From positions 1 to 55,601 of the forward strand of contig NZ_CAJHOA010000011.1 of NCBI RefSeq assembly GCF_905120345.1: a stretch of 55,601 bases of DNA, in the 5' to 3' direction. The position numbers and the translations under genes were made by a program. Below are positions 27,628 to 38,408 of the stretch, in pieces. Under the pieces are notes generated by a model. The model had not been told where the DNA came from, ran no database searches, and saw only the letters and a program-made list of their open reading frames with translations. Source of the DNA: Denitrificimonas caeni (GTDB lineage: Bacteria > Pseudomonadota > Gammaproteobacteria > Pseudomonadales > Pseudomonadaceae). Positions within the stretch are counted from its first letter, which is position 1. Each line of letters begins with the position of its first letter.

Positions 27628-29079
27628 ATGTGGCGAGAAACGAAAATTTTGCTGATCCATGATCAGCTGGAGCAGCGTAAAGAGTTTGCTAATATCCTCA
27701 CTTTTTTAGATGAAAACTACCTCGCGTGTGACAGCACTGTTTGGCATGAGGCTGTGGCAGAATTGGACTCCAGTCGCGATGTCCTCTGCGTGCTACTTGG
27801 CGGCATCAGTACGTCACAGCGCTTAACCACGCTCATCAAAGAGTTGGCACAGTGGGATGAGTTTTTGCCTATTGTGATTCTTGATGACAGCAGTCGCTGT
27901 GAGCTGTCTGAGGATGTCCGTCAGTCGGTATTGACCTGTCTCGAAATGCCACCCAGCTATACTAAGTTATTAGGCATTTTGCATCGTGCGCAAGTCTATC
28001 GTGAGATTTATGACCAAGCTGCGGAGCGCCGTACCCAGCGCGAGCCTCATTTGTTTCGCAGCTTAGTTGGTGCCAGTCGCTGCGTGCAAGGTGTGCGGCA
28101 GATGATGCAACAAGTGGCCGATACTGAAGCCAGTGTGTTGATTCTGGGTGAGTCAGGCACTGGTAAAGAAGTGGTCGCGCGTAATTTGCATTACAACTCC
28201 AAACGCCGTGATGGACCTTTTGTGCCGATTAACTGTGGCGCTATTCCGGCTGAATTGCTGGAGAGCGAGTTATTTGGTCATGAAAAAGGTGCTTTTACTG
28301 GAGCCATCAGTGCCCGCGTCGGACGTTTTGAGCTGGCTAAAGGCGGTACGTTATTTTTAGATGAAGTCGGCGATATGCCGCTGACGATGCAGGTCAAACT
28401 GCTCAGAGTGTTGCAAGAGCGTATTTTTCAGCGCATTGGCGGTAACCATTCGTTAACAGCCGATGTGCGGATTGTGGCAGCAACCCATAAAAATCTTGAA
28501 GATATGATCGAAACAGGTGAGTTTCGTGAAGACTTATATTATCGACTTAATGTCTTCCCCATTGAAATGCCAGCCCTGCGTGAGCGCACAGATGATATCC
28601 CGCTATTGATCAATGAACTGGTCTCGCGCATGGAACATGAAAAACGTGGTTCGGTGCGTTTTAATGAAGCGTCAATATTGTCGTTATGCCAACACAACTG
28701 GCCGGGTAATGTCCGTGAGTTAGCCAACTTGGTGGAGCGTATGGCGATTATGTACCCGCATGGTGTGATTGGCATCAGTGAGTTGCCGAAAAAATTCCGC
28801 TATATCGAAGAAGATGATGGCATTCAGGCTTTACGTGAAGAGTTAACTGAGCGTGCCGCCTTGTTAGCACCAGCGGTTGAGATGCCAACGGCTTCTACGC
28901 AATTGCCCAGCACTGGCTTAGATTTACGTGAATATTTAGCCGAGTTAGAGCAGGATTTAATTCAACAAGCATTGAGTGAAGAAGACGGTGTGGTGGCGCG
29001 TGCCGCCGAGCGTTTAAGTATTCGACGCACCACGCTGGTGGAAAAAATGCGCAAATATGGCATGAGCGCGTCACGATAG
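27628..29079 (+). CDS. fleQ: Flagellar master transcriptional regulator FleQ
   Basis: Sigma-54 enhancer-binding protein, 483 aa, top of the flagellar hierarchy in Pseudomonas; it also binds c-di-GMP to switch between motility and matrix genes. Domains: atypical receiver-like FleQ domain (1-125, [14 protein letters not shown]), AAA+ domain (about 145-380) with Walker A GESGTGKE at 174-181, the sigma-54 contact loop GAFTGA at 221-226, the [13 protein letters not shown] Walker B, and a C-terminal Fis-type helix-turn-helix (about 435-483, [20 protein letters not shown]). The two sigma-54 promoters found at 2564 and 17586 are its expected targets. No fleSR genes follow; queF is next. Confidence 0.95.
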   Translation: MWRETKILLIHDQLEQRKEFANILTFLDENYLACDSTVWHEAVAELDSSRDVLCVLLGGISTSQRLTTLIKELAQWDEFLPIVILDDSSRCELSEDVRQSVLTCLEMPPSYTKLLGILHRAQVYREIYDQAAERRTQREPHLFRSLVGASRCVQGVRQMMQQVADTEASVLILGESGTGKEVVARNLHYNSKRRDGPFVPINCGAIPAELLESELFGHEKGAFTGAISARVGRFELAKGGTLFLDEVGDMPLTMQVKLLRVLQERIFQRIGGNHSLTADVRIVAATHKNLEDMIETGEFREDLYYRLNVFPIEMPALRERTDDIPLLINELVSRMEHEKRGSVRFNEASILSLCQHNWPGNVRELANLVERMAIMYPHGVIGISELPKKFRYIEEDDGIQALREELTERAALLAPAVEMPTASTQLPSTGLDLREYLAELEQDLIQQALSEEDGVVARAAERLSIRRTTLVEKMRKYGMSASR

Positions 29080-29162
29080 TTGTCGCCGCGCCAGTGCAAG
29101 GCTGGCGCTATTGCTAAGTTTCTTTACAATGCTGGCCTTTGTTACGTTTTGGAGCCACCGCG

Positions 29163-29993
29163 ATGCCGCATCATCCCGCGCAATATTCACCGTTAGGCAA
29201 AAGCAGTGCCTACATCAGTCACTACGATGCCAGCTTGTTATTTGCTATTGCGCGCGCCACTAAGTGGGCTGAGTTGGGTTTTAGCGCTGAGAACTTGCCC
29301 TATGTTGGCGTGGATATTTGGAATTGCTATGAATTGTCGTGGCTGTTGCCTTCGGGCAAGCCCGTGGTGGCGATAGGGCAGTTTTCGGTACCGGCTGACT
29401 CAGTAAATATCATTGAATCAAAATCCTTTAAGCTGTATCTCAACTCTTTTAATCAAAGCGTGTATGCCAGCTTTGCTGAAGTTGAAGCCGTGTTGAGTGC
29501 AGATTTATCCGCAGTGGCACAAGCGCCGGTGCAGGTTCAGTTGAAAACCCTAGACGCCGTCACGGCTGAAGGCCTGCAGCAGCCACGTGGCGTGTGCATC
29601 GATGATCTGGATATTAGCATCAACCGCTATGAGCATCCTTCGTTAGAGCTGTTGACGTGCGCTACCGAGCAGGTTGAAGAGCAGCTCTACAGCCACTTGC
29701 TGAAATCCAATTGTCCGGTTACTGGGCAACCGGACTGGGGCACTGTGCAGATAGAGTACCGTGGTGCTGCGCTGGATCACGCCAGCTTATTGACCTATCT
29801 GGTCAGCTTTCGTCAACATCAAGATTTTCATGAGCAGTGCGTTGAGCGCATCTTTCTTGATTTGCAGGCTTGCTTGAAGCCAGAGTTTTTAGCGGTATCG
29901 GCCCGCTATGTGCGCCGTGGTGGTTTAGATATCAATCCCTATCGCAGCACTGAGCTGAGGTCGGTAGATAATTCACGTCTCGCTCGCCAGTAA
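29163..29993 (+). CDS. queF: NADPH-dependent 7-cyano-7-deazaguanine reductase QueF
   Basis: Reduces the nitrile preQ0 to the amine preQ1 in queuosine tRNA modification. 276 aa, the long two-domain (YqfN-like) type. The start at 29163 follows GGAG by eight bases. The QueF motif [14 protein letters not shown] lies in the N-terminal half. The active-site Cys is in [20 protein letters not shown], with the FHEQCVERI His/Glu segment near residue 230. Single gene between fleQ and ung, same strand. Confidence 0.93.
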   Translation: MPHHPAQYSPLGKSSAYISHYDASLLFAIARATKWAELGFSAENLPYVGVDIWNCYELSWLLPSGKPVVAIGQFSVPADSVNIIESKSFKLYLNSFNQSVYASFAEVEAVLSADLSAVAQAPVQVQLKTLDAVTAEGLQQPRGVCIDDLDISINRYEHPSLELLTCATEQVEEQLYSHLLKSNCPVTGQPDWGTVQIEYRGAALDHASLLTYLVSFRQHQDFHEQCVERIFLDLQACLKPEFLAVSARYVRRGGLDINPYRSTELRSVDNSRLARQ

Positions 29994-30055
29994 ATATTTT
30001 GAGTGATAGCGTGCTCTAGCGTTTCTAGGGTGCTGCTTTTTTGTAGGTTCAAATT

Positions 30056-30775
30056 ATGACGCAATATGACCATGTTAAGCTTGAGCAGAGTTGGAAAAAG
30101 GCCTTGTCGGCTGAGTTTAAACAGCCATATATGCAACAGTTGGCGGATTTTTTGCGTCAAGAAAAACAGCAAGGTAAGATCATTTATCCGCCGGGCGCGC
30201 TGATTTTTAATGCGTTGAATTTGACGCCATTGTCTCAGGTGAAAGTGGTTATTTTAGGCCAAGATCCTTACCACGGGCCCGGCCAAGCGCATGGTTTGAG
30301 CTTTTCCGTGCCAGAGGGTATCGCTGTTCCGCCATCATTGCTCAATATGTATAAAGAACTGCAGCGTGATTTAAATATCCCAATCGCCAAGCATGGCTGT
30401 TTGCAACGTTGGGCAGAACAAGGGGTGTTATTGCTCAATACCACCTTGACCGTTGAGCAGGGGCAAGCAGGCGCGCACGCTAAAGCGGGCTGGCAGCGCT
30501 TTACTGATCGTATTATTGATTGTGTGAGCGAGCAGCAAGCACACGTGGTGTTTATGCTGTGGGGCGCGCATGCCCGCAGCAAAGGCGAACGTATTGATGC
30601 CAGTAAGCACCTGTTGCTGGAATCTGTGCATCCATCACCTTTGTCGGCCTATCGCGGCTTTTTAGGCAATGGCCACTTCAGTCAGTGCAATAAGTTTTTA
30701 CAGCGCACTGGACAAACGCCCATTGAGTGGCGGCTGCCGGAGCTGAGTGCTGAACAGGCTGAGTTAACGCTCTAA
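30056..30775 (+). CDS. ung: Uracil-DNA glycosylase
   Basis: Family 1 uracil-DNA glycosylase, 239 aa, which removes uracil from DNA to start base-excision repair. The catalytic water-activating Asp is residue 70 in [20 protein letters not shown]; the uracil-binding segment [17 protein letters not shown] and the leucine loop [17 protein letters not shown] are intact. Its end nearly meets the convergent kinase gene (11 bases between). Confidence 0.96.
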   Translation: MTQYDHVKLEQSWKKALSAEFKQPYMQQLADFLRQEKQQGKIIYPPGALIFNALNLTPLSQVKVVILGQDPYHGPGQAHGLSFSVPEGIAVPPSLLNMYKELQRDLNIPIAKHGCLQRWAEQGVLLLNTTLTVEQGQAGAHAKAGWQRFTDRIIDCVSEQQAHVVFMLWGAHARSKGERIDASKHLLLESVHPSPLSAYRGFLGNGHFSQCNKFLQRTGQTPIEWRLPELSAEQAELTL

Positions 30776-30786
30776 GCCATTGCTCG

Positions 30787-33564
30787 CTAGGCGGGTTGTT
30801 CGCCCGCTTGCTGAGCTAAATACATCAGTACCCGCTCAATCGCCGCATCCAGTTCATCTAGGGATGGATCAAGCTGCGCTGCATTGTTTTTAATTAATGT
30901 TTCGCAGGTTTTACAGATCGAACGCAACTGCGGTACGCCGCAATATTGAGTTGCACCATGCAGGCGGTGAATGCGCTCCAGTAACGCGTTGCGATCGCCT
31001 TGCGCGCGCGCTTTTTGTAGATAAATCCGATCACTGGGTAATGACTCGCCCAGTAGTCTTAATAGCTCGTTGGCCAATGATTCTTTACCGTTGGATAAGG
31101 CGCGGCCTTCCTGTAAGTCGATAACCGGCAACTGTTGGTGCTGGATCAGATGCTCTCTAGGCTGCTCAGGTTGACTGTCAGTGACAAGGAAAATTCCCGT
31201 CCACTGCGAGATCGACTGGGCTAAGGATTGCTCGCTGATCGGTTTGCTGATGCAGTCATTGAGACCAGACTGTATGAATTGATGGGTTTCGTAAGGCAGG
31301 GCATGCGCGGTGACGGCAATGATCGGCGTTGCTTTAAGCTGTTGATTGCGCTCCCACAGACGCATGGCTTCAGTGCATTGCTGGCCGCTCATAATGGGCA
31401 TTTGAATGTCCATAAAGACAATGTCAAAACGCTTTTGCTGGAATAGCGCTAAAGCAGTCTGACCGTTATCGGTGCTGCTGACGCGCACATTCATATCGTC
31501 GAGTAAGGTCTTAATCAATAATAAATTGGCTGGATTATCATCCACACATAAGGCATGTAACGCATAATCCTTGAGGGTCGATGGAGGCTGTAACACAGGC
31601 GCGTCTTTAATGTGCAGCACATCGTTAATGGCATGCTGTAAGCGGTGATGACAGGCAGGTTTGCTAAGCATTTGTTCGCAAAAAGGTCGTCCTAGACTGC
31701 CTTGGAAAATAGCAAAGTCGCTGGTGCTGCATAACAGCAAGACTTCACAGTGCAGTTGCTGCAGCTGGTTAAGGATAATTTTCAGGACGTGCAATGGGTG
31801 CTGCTGGGTATTAATCCCAAGTACGGCTAGGTGATAAGGTAAGGCTGTCGACGCGGCAGCGCTGACTTGTTGCAAGACCTCGTCTAAGTCATTGACGCCA
31901 TTAACCTGTACACCACAGTCTTCTAATAAATGGGAAATGGCCTGCTGTGCCAGTGGGTGAGGATCGTACAACACCGCACGATGAGTTAAGGGTTTGGTTT
32001 GCTCTATTCTGGAATCGCTGTCGTGGGGTTTTTCGAGACGTAGGTTAAACCAGAATTCTGAGCCTTCACCGAGCGTACTATTAACGCCGATCTCGCCGCC
32101 CATATGCTCAACTAAACGTTTGGAGATGGTTAGACCTAACCCGGTGCCGCTGGCTTGTCGGGTCAAGGAGTGGTCTGCTTGGCTAAATGGTTGAAATAAG
32201 CTGCTTTGTTCGGCGAGATGCATACCAATGCCGGTATCTTGCACGGTGATGCGCAGTTGCACATAGTCGTCTGTTTCATCATCGAGCATAGCGCGCACCA
32301 CGACACTGCCAGCGTGAGTAAATTTGATCGCATTACCAATGAGATTGGTCAGGATTTGCTTAATGCGCTGTGCATCGCCCATCAAGGTTTGTGGGGTGTC
32401 GCGATAGACTAAACTGATCAGCTCCAGTTGCTTCTGATGAGCGGCAGGCGCCAGTAGGGTGAGGGTGTCTTGAATTAAATCGCGCAAGTAGAAGGGCGCA
32501 TGATCAAGGGTTAATTTACCCGCCTCGATTTTTGAAAAGTCTAAAATTTCATTAATAATATTGAGTAAGCTGTCTGACGAGTTAATGATGGTGTTGAGGT
32601 AATCTTCCTGGCGAATGGTTAGATCACTTTTTTTCAATAACTGGGTAAAACCAATAATACCGTTCAGCGGTGTGCGGATTTCATGGCTCATATTGGCCAG
32701 AAATTCTGACTTAATACGGCTGGCTTCGATGGCTTCTTTGCGGGCTAAATCCAGTTCGATATTCTGGATCTCAATGGTTTCCATATTGTGCCGAGCATCA
32801 TCCAGCGCTTGATCAATATTGCTTTGTAACTCTTCTTGCGCCTGCTGCATGGATTGCGCCATTAGATTAATGCCGTTGACCAGCTCGTCCAGTTCGTGAC
32901 TTCCGGGAGAGCTCAAACGGGTATCCAGATGGCCTTCGCGAATACTGGCAACACCTTTTTTAATATTTTCCAGCGGAATATTAATGGTGCGGCTGAGGCG
33001 TAGAGCCAGTAAGGCGGTGATCAGTAAACCAAATAAAATTAATATCGTGCTGAAAAAGATACTGCGGTAGCCTTCCAACACCGTGGCGTGACGCGACAGC
33101 TCTAGTTGAATCCAGCCCAGCGGTTGCTGATTGGTTTGCTTGAGTGCGTCGCTTGCATCGATGGCGTCAGACTTTGGATACACCGGTAAAATCATGTGTG
33201 AGCTGGCGTCGGAGGTGTGAATCGTCGGTTTTGGCGTCAGGGCCGGGGATGATTCTGTGATCGAAGGCCCAGAGTGCACGAGAACACCACCCGCCGCGCT
33301 AGTAAAACGCACGGAGCGCACATCACCGAGATCGAGAGCCTCTTGGGCGATACGGCTCAATTCTGCGATATTTTGTACTTGCAGTGGTTCATAACTCATC
33401 CGTGACAGCTGGGTCAGGATCAGCTCACCGCGGCGCTGTAATTGCTGCTGCAAGTCATCGAGTTGTGAGTAACTGAACCAGCCCCCCAGAATAACGGCAA
33501 AAATACCGCAAGGCATTAAGGTCAGTAGGAGGACGCGGCCTCTAATTCCAAGGTTATTTAACAC
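30787..33564 (-). CDS. gacS: GacS/BarA-type hybrid sensor histidine kinase
   Basis: Tripartite membrane kinase, 925 aa, expected to phosphorylate a GacA/UvrY regulator and drive small RNAs of the Csr/Rsm system. Domains: membrane helix 10-30, periplasmic sensor to about 165, second helix 168-190, HAMP 190-245, HisKA with His294 (NMSHEIRTPLNGI), HATPase (NLIGNAIKFT, DTGIGM, GTGLGL), a degenerate receiver-like stretch (530-650), receiver with Asp719 (FMDIQMPIMSG), and HPt with His866 (RIHRLHGATQYCG). It is divergent from cysM with rlmD and relA beyond, the conserved Pseudomonas order around gacS. Convergent with ung. Confidence 0.93.
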   Translation of the reverse strand: MLNNLGIRGRVLLLTLMPCGIFAVILGGWFSYSQLDDLQQQLQRRGELILTQLSRMSYEPLQVQNIAELSRIAQEALDLGDVRSVRFTSAAGGVLVHSGPSITESSPALTPKPTIHTSDASSHMILPVYPKSDAIDASDALKQTNQQPLGWIQLELSRHATVLEGYRSIFFSTILILFGLLITALLALRLSRTINIPLENIKKGVASIREGHLDTRLSSPGSHELDELVNGINLMAQSMQQAQEELQSNIDQALDDARHNMETIEIQNIELDLARKEAIEASRIKSEFLANMSHEIRTPLNGIIGFTQLLKKSDLTIRQEDYLNTIINSSDSLLNIINEILDFSKIEAGKLTLDHAPFYLRDLIQDTLTLLAPAAHQKQLELISLVYRDTPQTLMGDAQRIKQILTNLIGNAIKFTHAGSVVVRAMLDDETDDYVQLRITVQDTGIGMHLAEQSSLFQPFSQADHSLTRQASGTGLGLTISKRLVEHMGGEIGVNSTLGEGSEFWFNLRLEKPHDSDSRIEQTKPLTHRAVLYDPHPLAQQAISHLLEDCGVQVNGVNDLDEVLQQVSAAASTALPYHLAVLGINTQQHPLHVLKIILNQLQQLHCEVLLLCSTSDFAIFQGSLGRPFCEQMLSKPACHHRLQHAINDVLHIKDAPVLQPPSTLKDYALHALCVDDNPANLLLIKTLLDDMNVRVSSTDNGQTALALFQQKRFDIVFMDIQMPIMSGQQCTEAMRLWERNQQLKATPIIAVTAHALPYETHQFIQSGLNDCISKPISEQSLAQSISQWTGIFLVTDSQPEQPREHLIQHQQLPVIDLQEGRALSNGKESLANELLRLLGESLPSDRIYLQKARAQGDRNALLERIHRLHGATQYCGVPQLRSICKTCETLIKNNAAQLDPSLDELDAAIERVLMYLAQQAGEQPA

Positions 33565-33714
33565 GCAGTGATTCTCCTCACAACAGAAACAAATAACTCA
33601 TAAAATTATCGCACCTTATAGTCCATGGTTATAAGTTGATGCTTTTGTGGGTTATGGACTCTTCGCATTTGGCGCTATCATAGACTTCTTTTTATTTCGA
33701 TGCTGCTGCTTATT

Positions 33715-34611
33715 ATGACCGTTAACTATCCTACTCTGGCTGACTGCATCGGCAGTACACCATTAATTCGTTTACAACGTCTGGGCGCAGAAACGTCCAA
33801 TACCCTTTTAGTGAAGCTGGAAGGAACCAATCCTGCCGGCTCTGTCAAAGATCGACCGGCACTGGCCATGATTGAGCGTGCTGAGCGCAGTGGACGAATT
33901 AAACCGGGCGATGCTTTAATTGAAGCAACGTCAGGCAATACCGGCATTGCGTTGGCCATGGTCGCGGCGATCAAGGGCTATCGGATGCTGTTGATTATGC
34001 CAGATAACTCCACGGCTGAGCGTAAAGCGGCGATGAGCGCTTACGGTGCTGAGTTGATTTTAGTTGAGTCGATGGAAGCGGCGCGTGACTTGGCGTTAGC
34101 CATGCAAGCGCAAGGACAGGGTATAGTACTGGATCAGTTCTCTAATCAAGATAATCCAACGGCACATTATACCAGTACCGGTCCAGAGATTTGGCAGCAA
34201 ACGCAGGGGCAGATTACCCACTTCGTCAGCTCCATGGGCACCACCGGTACTATTATGGGGGTCTCGCGTCATCTTAAAGAGCAGAACCCAGCGGTACAGA
34301 TTATTGGTTTGCAACCGATCGAAGGCGCGACGATTCCAGGGATTCGTCGTTGGCCGCAGGCGTATTTGCCCAGTATTTTTGATGCCAGTCGTGTTGATCA
34401 GGTGATCGATATGGGTCAGCACGAAGCCGAAGACTGCATGCGCCGTTTAGCCCGTGAAGAGGGCATCTTCTGTGGTGTTTCCTCGGGTGGCGCAGTGGCT
34501 GCCATGTTGCAGGTTTCAAAAACCGTTGAAAACGCCGTATTGGTCGCCATTATTTGCGACCGCGGTGATCGTTATTTATCCAGCGGTATTTATGCACCGG
34601 AGTTCGTATGA
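33715..34611 (+). CDS. cysM: Cysteine synthase B
   Basis: PLP-dependent O-acetylserine sulfhydrylase B, 298 aa, makes cysteine and can use thiosulfate. The PLP lysine is Lys45 in GTNPAGSVKDRPALAM; the phosphate-binding loop is EATSGNTGIALAM; PDNSTAERKAAMSAYGAELI is typical of CysM. The start at 33715 (MTVNYPTL) matches the family; an ATG 15 bases upstream is also in frame. The stop overlaps the rlmD start by four bases. Confidence 0.95.
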   Translation: MTVNYPTLADCIGSTPLIRLQRLGAETSNTLLVKLEGTNPAGSVKDRPALAMIERAERSGRIKPGDALIEATSGNTGIALAMVAAIKGYRMLLIMPDNSTAERKAAMSAYGAELILVESMEAARDLALAMQAQGQGIVLDQFSNQDNPTAHYTSTGPEIWQQTQGQITHFVSSMGTTGTIMGVSRHLKEQNPAVQIIGLQPIEGATIPGIRRWPQAYLPSIFDASRVDQVIDMGQHEAEDCMRRLAREEGIFCGVSSGGAVAAMLQVSKTVENAVLVAIICDRGDRYLSSGIYAPEFV

Positions 34612-35960
34612 GTCGCCCTAAAGCCCCAAAAACCTTACGCTTTCAGCCTGCAGGTGGTGAGAGTAAATCGTTACCAGTGGGCAAGAAACAAGTCTTAAGC
34701 ATTGAGCGTTTAGCGCACGATGGTCGCGGTATCGCTTTCCTTGATGGGCGTACCTGGTTTGTCAGTGGCGCTTTACCTGGCGAGCAAGTGCAAGCACAGG
34801 TCTTAGCTGCGCGCAGCAAAGTGGTTGAAGCGCAAACGGTTGCTATTCAAACCAGCAGTCCTGAGCGTATCACTCCAGAATGTCAGTGGGCAGGGCAGTG
34901 TGGTGGTTGCACCTTGCAGCACATCAGTCATGCGCAACAAATCAGCATGAAACAGGCCAATTTGGCTGAACAATTAAGCCGTGAAGGCGTGACGCCAGTC
35001 GCGTGGGCGGAGCCTTTAGTGGGGCCCGCTTTTGCTTACCGCCGCCGGGCTCGGATTGCGCTGCGTTATGACGTTAGACAAAAGCATGTTGAGGTGGGCT
35101 TTCGTGGCTTAGCCAGTAATGCCATTGTTGAAGTTAAAAACTGTGTGATTTTAGTGGCTGATTTGCAGCCGGTGTTTGCTGGTTTATCGGCCTTGTTTAA
35201 TGGCTTTAAGCAGCCACAAGGGTTGGGCGAGGTTGAGCTGTTTAGCGGTCGCAGTAATGCATTATTGCTGCGCTACACGCAAGCATTGCATGAGGATGAT
35301 CTGCAGCAGTTACGCGCCTACTGTGCGGAGCATCAGGTACAACTGTGGTTGCAAGGTAAAGGCCAGCCACAAGCTGATCAAGCTGGACAGACGTTGAGTT
35401 ATAGTTTGACGCAATTTGCTTTAGATATTACCTATCAGCCGGGTGACTTTGTGCAAGTCAATGCGCAAATGAATGAAGCGATGATTGCCCAAGCGCTGGA
35501 GTGGCTGGCGCCGCAAGCTGATCAGCGCGTACTGGATCTGTTTTGTGGTCTAGGTAACTTTGCGCTGCCACTGGCTAAGTATGTTGATCAAGTGATCGCA
35601 GTGGAAGGTGTGGACTCGATGTTAGTGCGCGCGCGCGCCAATGCCGCAGCCCATCAACTGAACAATGTGCAGTTTTACCACAGTGATTTGACCCAACCTT
35701 TGCACGATAAAGAGTGGGCGAAAAGCGCTTTTGCTGCAGCGTTATTGGATCCACCCCGCGAAGGCGCACAAGTTGTGGTTGAGCGTTTGGCGAAGTTAAA
35801 AGTACCACGTATTTTGTATGTGTCGTGTAATCCCGCCACCTTAGCGCGTGACGCTGCGCTACTGACAGCGCGCGGTTACCGTTTACAGAAAGCCGGCATA
35901 TTGGATATGTTTGCACAAACAGGGCACACCGAAGCCATGGCCTTGTTTGTAAAAAAGTAA
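34608..35960 (+). CDS. rlmD: 23S rRNA (uracil(1939)-C(5))-methyltransferase RlmD
   Basis: SAM-dependent rRNA methyltransferase (RumA), 450 aa. It has an N-terminal TRAM domain (about 25-85), iron-sulfur cysteines in CQWAGQCGGCTLQHIS, the SAM motif VLDLFCGLGNFALPLAK, and the catalytic Cys in RILYVSCNPATLARD. Translationally coupled to cysM (ATGA overlap), followed by relA after 57 bases. Confidence 0.95.
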   Translation: MSRPKAPKTLRFQPAGGESKSLPVGKKQVLSIERLAHDGRGIAFLDGRTWFVSGALPGEQVQAQVLAARSKVVEAQTVAIQTSSPERITPECQWAGQCGGCTLQHISHAQQISMKQANLAEQLSREGVTPVAWAEPLVGPAFAYRRRARIALRYDVRQKHVEVGFRGLASNAIVEVKNCVILVADLQPVFAGLSALFNGFKQPQGLGEVELFSGRSNALLLRYTQALHEDDLQQLRAYCAEHQVQLWLQGKGQPQADQAGQTLSYSLTQFALDITYQPGDFVQVNAQMNEAMIAQALEWLAPQADQRVLDLFCGLGNFALPLAKYVDQVIAVEGVDSMLVRARANAAAHQLNNVQFYHSDLTQPLHDKEWAKSAFAAALLDPPREGAQVVVERLAKLKVPRILYVSCNPATLARDAALLTARGYRLQKAGILDMFAQTGHTEAMALFVKK

Positions 35961-36017
35961 GCGGGTTATTTAACTAGTTGATGTGGTGAGTTGAGTCGTT
36001 GGCTCGAAGGATTGGTA

Positions 36018-38258
36018 ATGGTACAGGTCAGAACAGAACAGCCGGTTAGCCAAGATGGCAGTATTGATTTGCCCAGTTGGGTTGAACAAATTATCGCGGT
36101 TGATCCATTGCTGGATGCAGAGGGATTACTGCGTGCGTGTGAGTTTGCTCGCGATGCTGAGCAAAAGGCGAAAGCTGCCGATAATATTTGGGCAGAAGGC
36201 GCCTCAAGTTTGCAAATCGGTTTAGAGATTGCACAAATTTTAGTCGATTTAAAACTGGATCAAGAAACCTTAGTCGCGGCGATTTTGTACCGTACGGTGC
36301 GTGAAGGTAAAGCGCCCTTAAGTGATATTGAGCGCTTGTTTGGTCCGGTTGTCAGCAAGCTGATCGATGGTGTGCTGAGAATGGCCGCGATCAGTGCCAG
36401 TATCAATCCACGGCAAAGCGTGGTGCTTAATGCACAAGCACAGGTGGAAAATCTGCGGCGCATGTTGGTGGCGATGGTCGATGATGTGCGTGTCGCGCTG
36501 ATTAAGTTAGCAGAACGCACCTGCGCTATTCGTGCGGTCAAAAACGCACCAGAGCACAAGCGCTACCGCGTCGCCCGTGAAGTGTTTGATATTTATGCAC
36601 CGCTGGCGCACCGCTTAGGCATTGGTCATATCAAGTGGGAGTTGGAAGATTTATCTTTTCGCTACCTTGAACCAGACCAGTACATGCATATCGCTGACTT
36701 GTTACATGAGCGGCGGATTGATCGTGAACGCTTTATCCGTCAGGTCGAGCAACAGTTGCGTGAAGAGCTGAAAGATGCGCACATTGAGGCCGATGTCAGT
36801 GGCCGAGTGAAGCATATCTACTCGATCTGGCGCAAAATGCAGAAAAAAGGCCTGCAGTTTAGCGAGATTTACGATGTGCGTGCGGTACGTATCTTGGTGC
36901 CAGAAGTGCGTGATTGTTATACCGCGCTGGGCATTGTACATACGCTGTGGCGGCATATTGCTCAAGAATTTGACGACTATATTGCTAACCCTAAAGAAAA
37001 CGGCTACCGCTCGCTGCATACCGCGGTGATTGGCCCGCAAGGCAAGGTCTTGGAAGTCCAGATTCGTACCCAAGCCATGCATGAAGAAGCTGAGTTGGGC
37101 GTTTGTGCGCACTGGCGCTATAAAGGCACCGATGTTGACGGGCAGTCCGATCACTACGAAGAGAAAATTGCTTGGCTCAGACAAGTACTGGAGTGGCATG
37201 AAGAACTGGGTGATATTGGCGGCTTAGCGGATCAGATCCGGGTTGATATTGAGCCGGACCGAGTCTATGTGTTTACCCCAGATGGCCATGCCATTGATTT
37301 GCCACAAGGCTCAACGCCGCTGGACTTTGCTTACCGTGTGCACACCGAAATTGGTCATAACTGCCGCGGCGCAAAGATCAATGGCCGTATTGTGCCGCTC
37401 AATTACAGCCTGAAAACGGGTGAGCAAGTTGAGGTGATTACCGGGAAAAACGGCTCGCCTAGTCGTGATTGGCTCAATACTAATCTTGGCTATATCACTA
37501 CCACTCGTGCCCGTGCCAAAGTAGTGCATTGGTTTAAGCTGCAAGCGCGTGATCAAAACGTCGCCGCCGGTAAGCAGATGCTCGAGCGTGAAATGGCGCG
37601 CTTAGCTATCGGGCCGGTCAACTATGAGCGGCTGGCAGAAAAGTGTAATTTAAAAACCAGTGAAGATTTGTTTGCCGCCTTAGGTGCCGGTGATGTGCGT
37701 CTAGCGCATGCGGTCGGGCTGGCGCAGCAGTTGCTTGACCCGCATGAACGTGGCGTACAGCAGCTGGATTTAATTCCGCGCAAACCCAGTCAGCATTTAC
37801 CCAGCCGCGATGAAATACGTATTCATGGTGTCGGTAATTTACTGACGCAAATGGCCGGTTGCTGCCAGCCGGTGCCCGGCGAGCCGATTGTGGGCTATAT
37901 CACCGTAGGACGTGGCGTGACCATTCACCGTCAAGATTGCTCAACGGCCTTGCATTTGAGTAGCAACGAGCCAGAACGCATGATTCAAGTGGGTTGGGGC
38001 ACTGAGCCGGTGAAAACTTATCCTGTTGATGTCTTGGTGCGTGCTTATGATCGTCCAGGCTTACTCAGTGATATCTCACAAGTGCTGCTCAATGAGAAGA
38101 TGAATATCGTCGCACTCAATACCAGCGCAGTTAAAGAAGATAATGTGGCAGTGATTAATTTAACCGTAGAAGTGCCAGGCTTAGATGAGCTGGGCCGTCT
38201 GTTAGGGCGTATTTCTCAGTTGCCTAACATTATCGAAGTGCGTCGCCAGCGTCATTAA
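36018..38258 (+). CDS. relA: (p)ppGpp synthetase RelA
   Basis: Ribosome-associated stringent-response enzyme, 746 aa, as in Pseudomonas. The N-terminal HD hydrolase domain is degenerate (ILYRTVREGKAP replaces the active H-D residues), so it should only synthesise. The synthetase domain (about 230-370) has VKHIYSIWRKMQ, YDVRAVRIL and NPKENGYRSLHTAVIG; then TGS (VYVFTPDGHAIDLPQGSTPL), the zinc-finger Cys pair (MAGCCQPVPGEP...HRQDC) and the C-terminal ACT domain. The start at 36018 (MVQVRTEQP) has AAGG seven bases upstream; a longer in-frame start at 35991 is less likely. Confidence 0.95.
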   Translation: MVQVRTEQPVSQDGSIDLPSWVEQIIAVDPLLDAEGLLRACEFARDAEQKAKAADNIWAEGASSLQIGLEIAQILVDLKLDQETLVAAILYRTVREGKAPLSDIERLFGPVVSKLIDGVLRMAAISASINPRQSVVLNAQAQVENLRRMLVAMVDDVRVALIKLAERTCAIRAVKNAPEHKRYRVAREVFDIYAPLAHRLGIGHIKWELEDLSFRYLEPDQYMHIADLLHERRIDRERFIRQVEQQLREELKDAHIEADVSGRVKHIYSIWRKMQKKGLQFSEIYDVRAVRILVPEVRDCYTALGIVHTLWRHIAQEFDDYIANPKENGYRSLHTAVIGPQGKVLEVQIRTQAMHEEAELGVCAHWRYKGTDVDGQSDHYEEKIAWLRQVLEWHEELGDIGGLADQIRVDIEPDRVYVFTPDGHAIDLPQGSTPLDFAYRVHTEIGHNCRGAKINGRIVPLNYSLKTGEQVEVITGKNGSPSRDWLNTNLGYITTTRARAKVVHWFKLQARDQNVAAGKQMLEREMARLAIGPVNYERLAEKCNLKTSEDLFAALGAGDVRLAHAVGLAQQLLDPHERGVQQLDLIPRKPSQHLPSRDEIRIHGVGNLLTQMAGCCQPVPGEPIVGYITVGRGVTIHRQDCSTALHLSSNEPERMIQVGWGTEPVKTYPVDVLVRAYDRPGLLSDISQVLLNEKMNIVALNTSAVKEDNVAVINLTVEVPGLDELGRLLGRISQLPNIIEVRRQRH

Positions 38259-38269
38259 TCGCTCATGCT

Positions 38270-38302
38270 CTCGATCAGCTGCTGTACCGGCGTTTGATCG
38301 AG
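38270..38302. other. Inverted repeat after relA
   Basis: CTCGATCA (38270-38277) and TGATCGAG (38295-38302) can form an 8-base stem 12 bases after the relA stop. No T run follows directly, so it is only a possible transcript-end structure. Confidence 0.35.
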
Positions 38303-38408
38303 GCTCGACATTGTTTTTTGTGTGGTGCGTCACAGAGGGCTGATTGGCCTTAATGGGCTGGGTTGGTTATTCTTAGCACCCCGTAACTGTTTAGAAGGAT
38401 GCCAATGC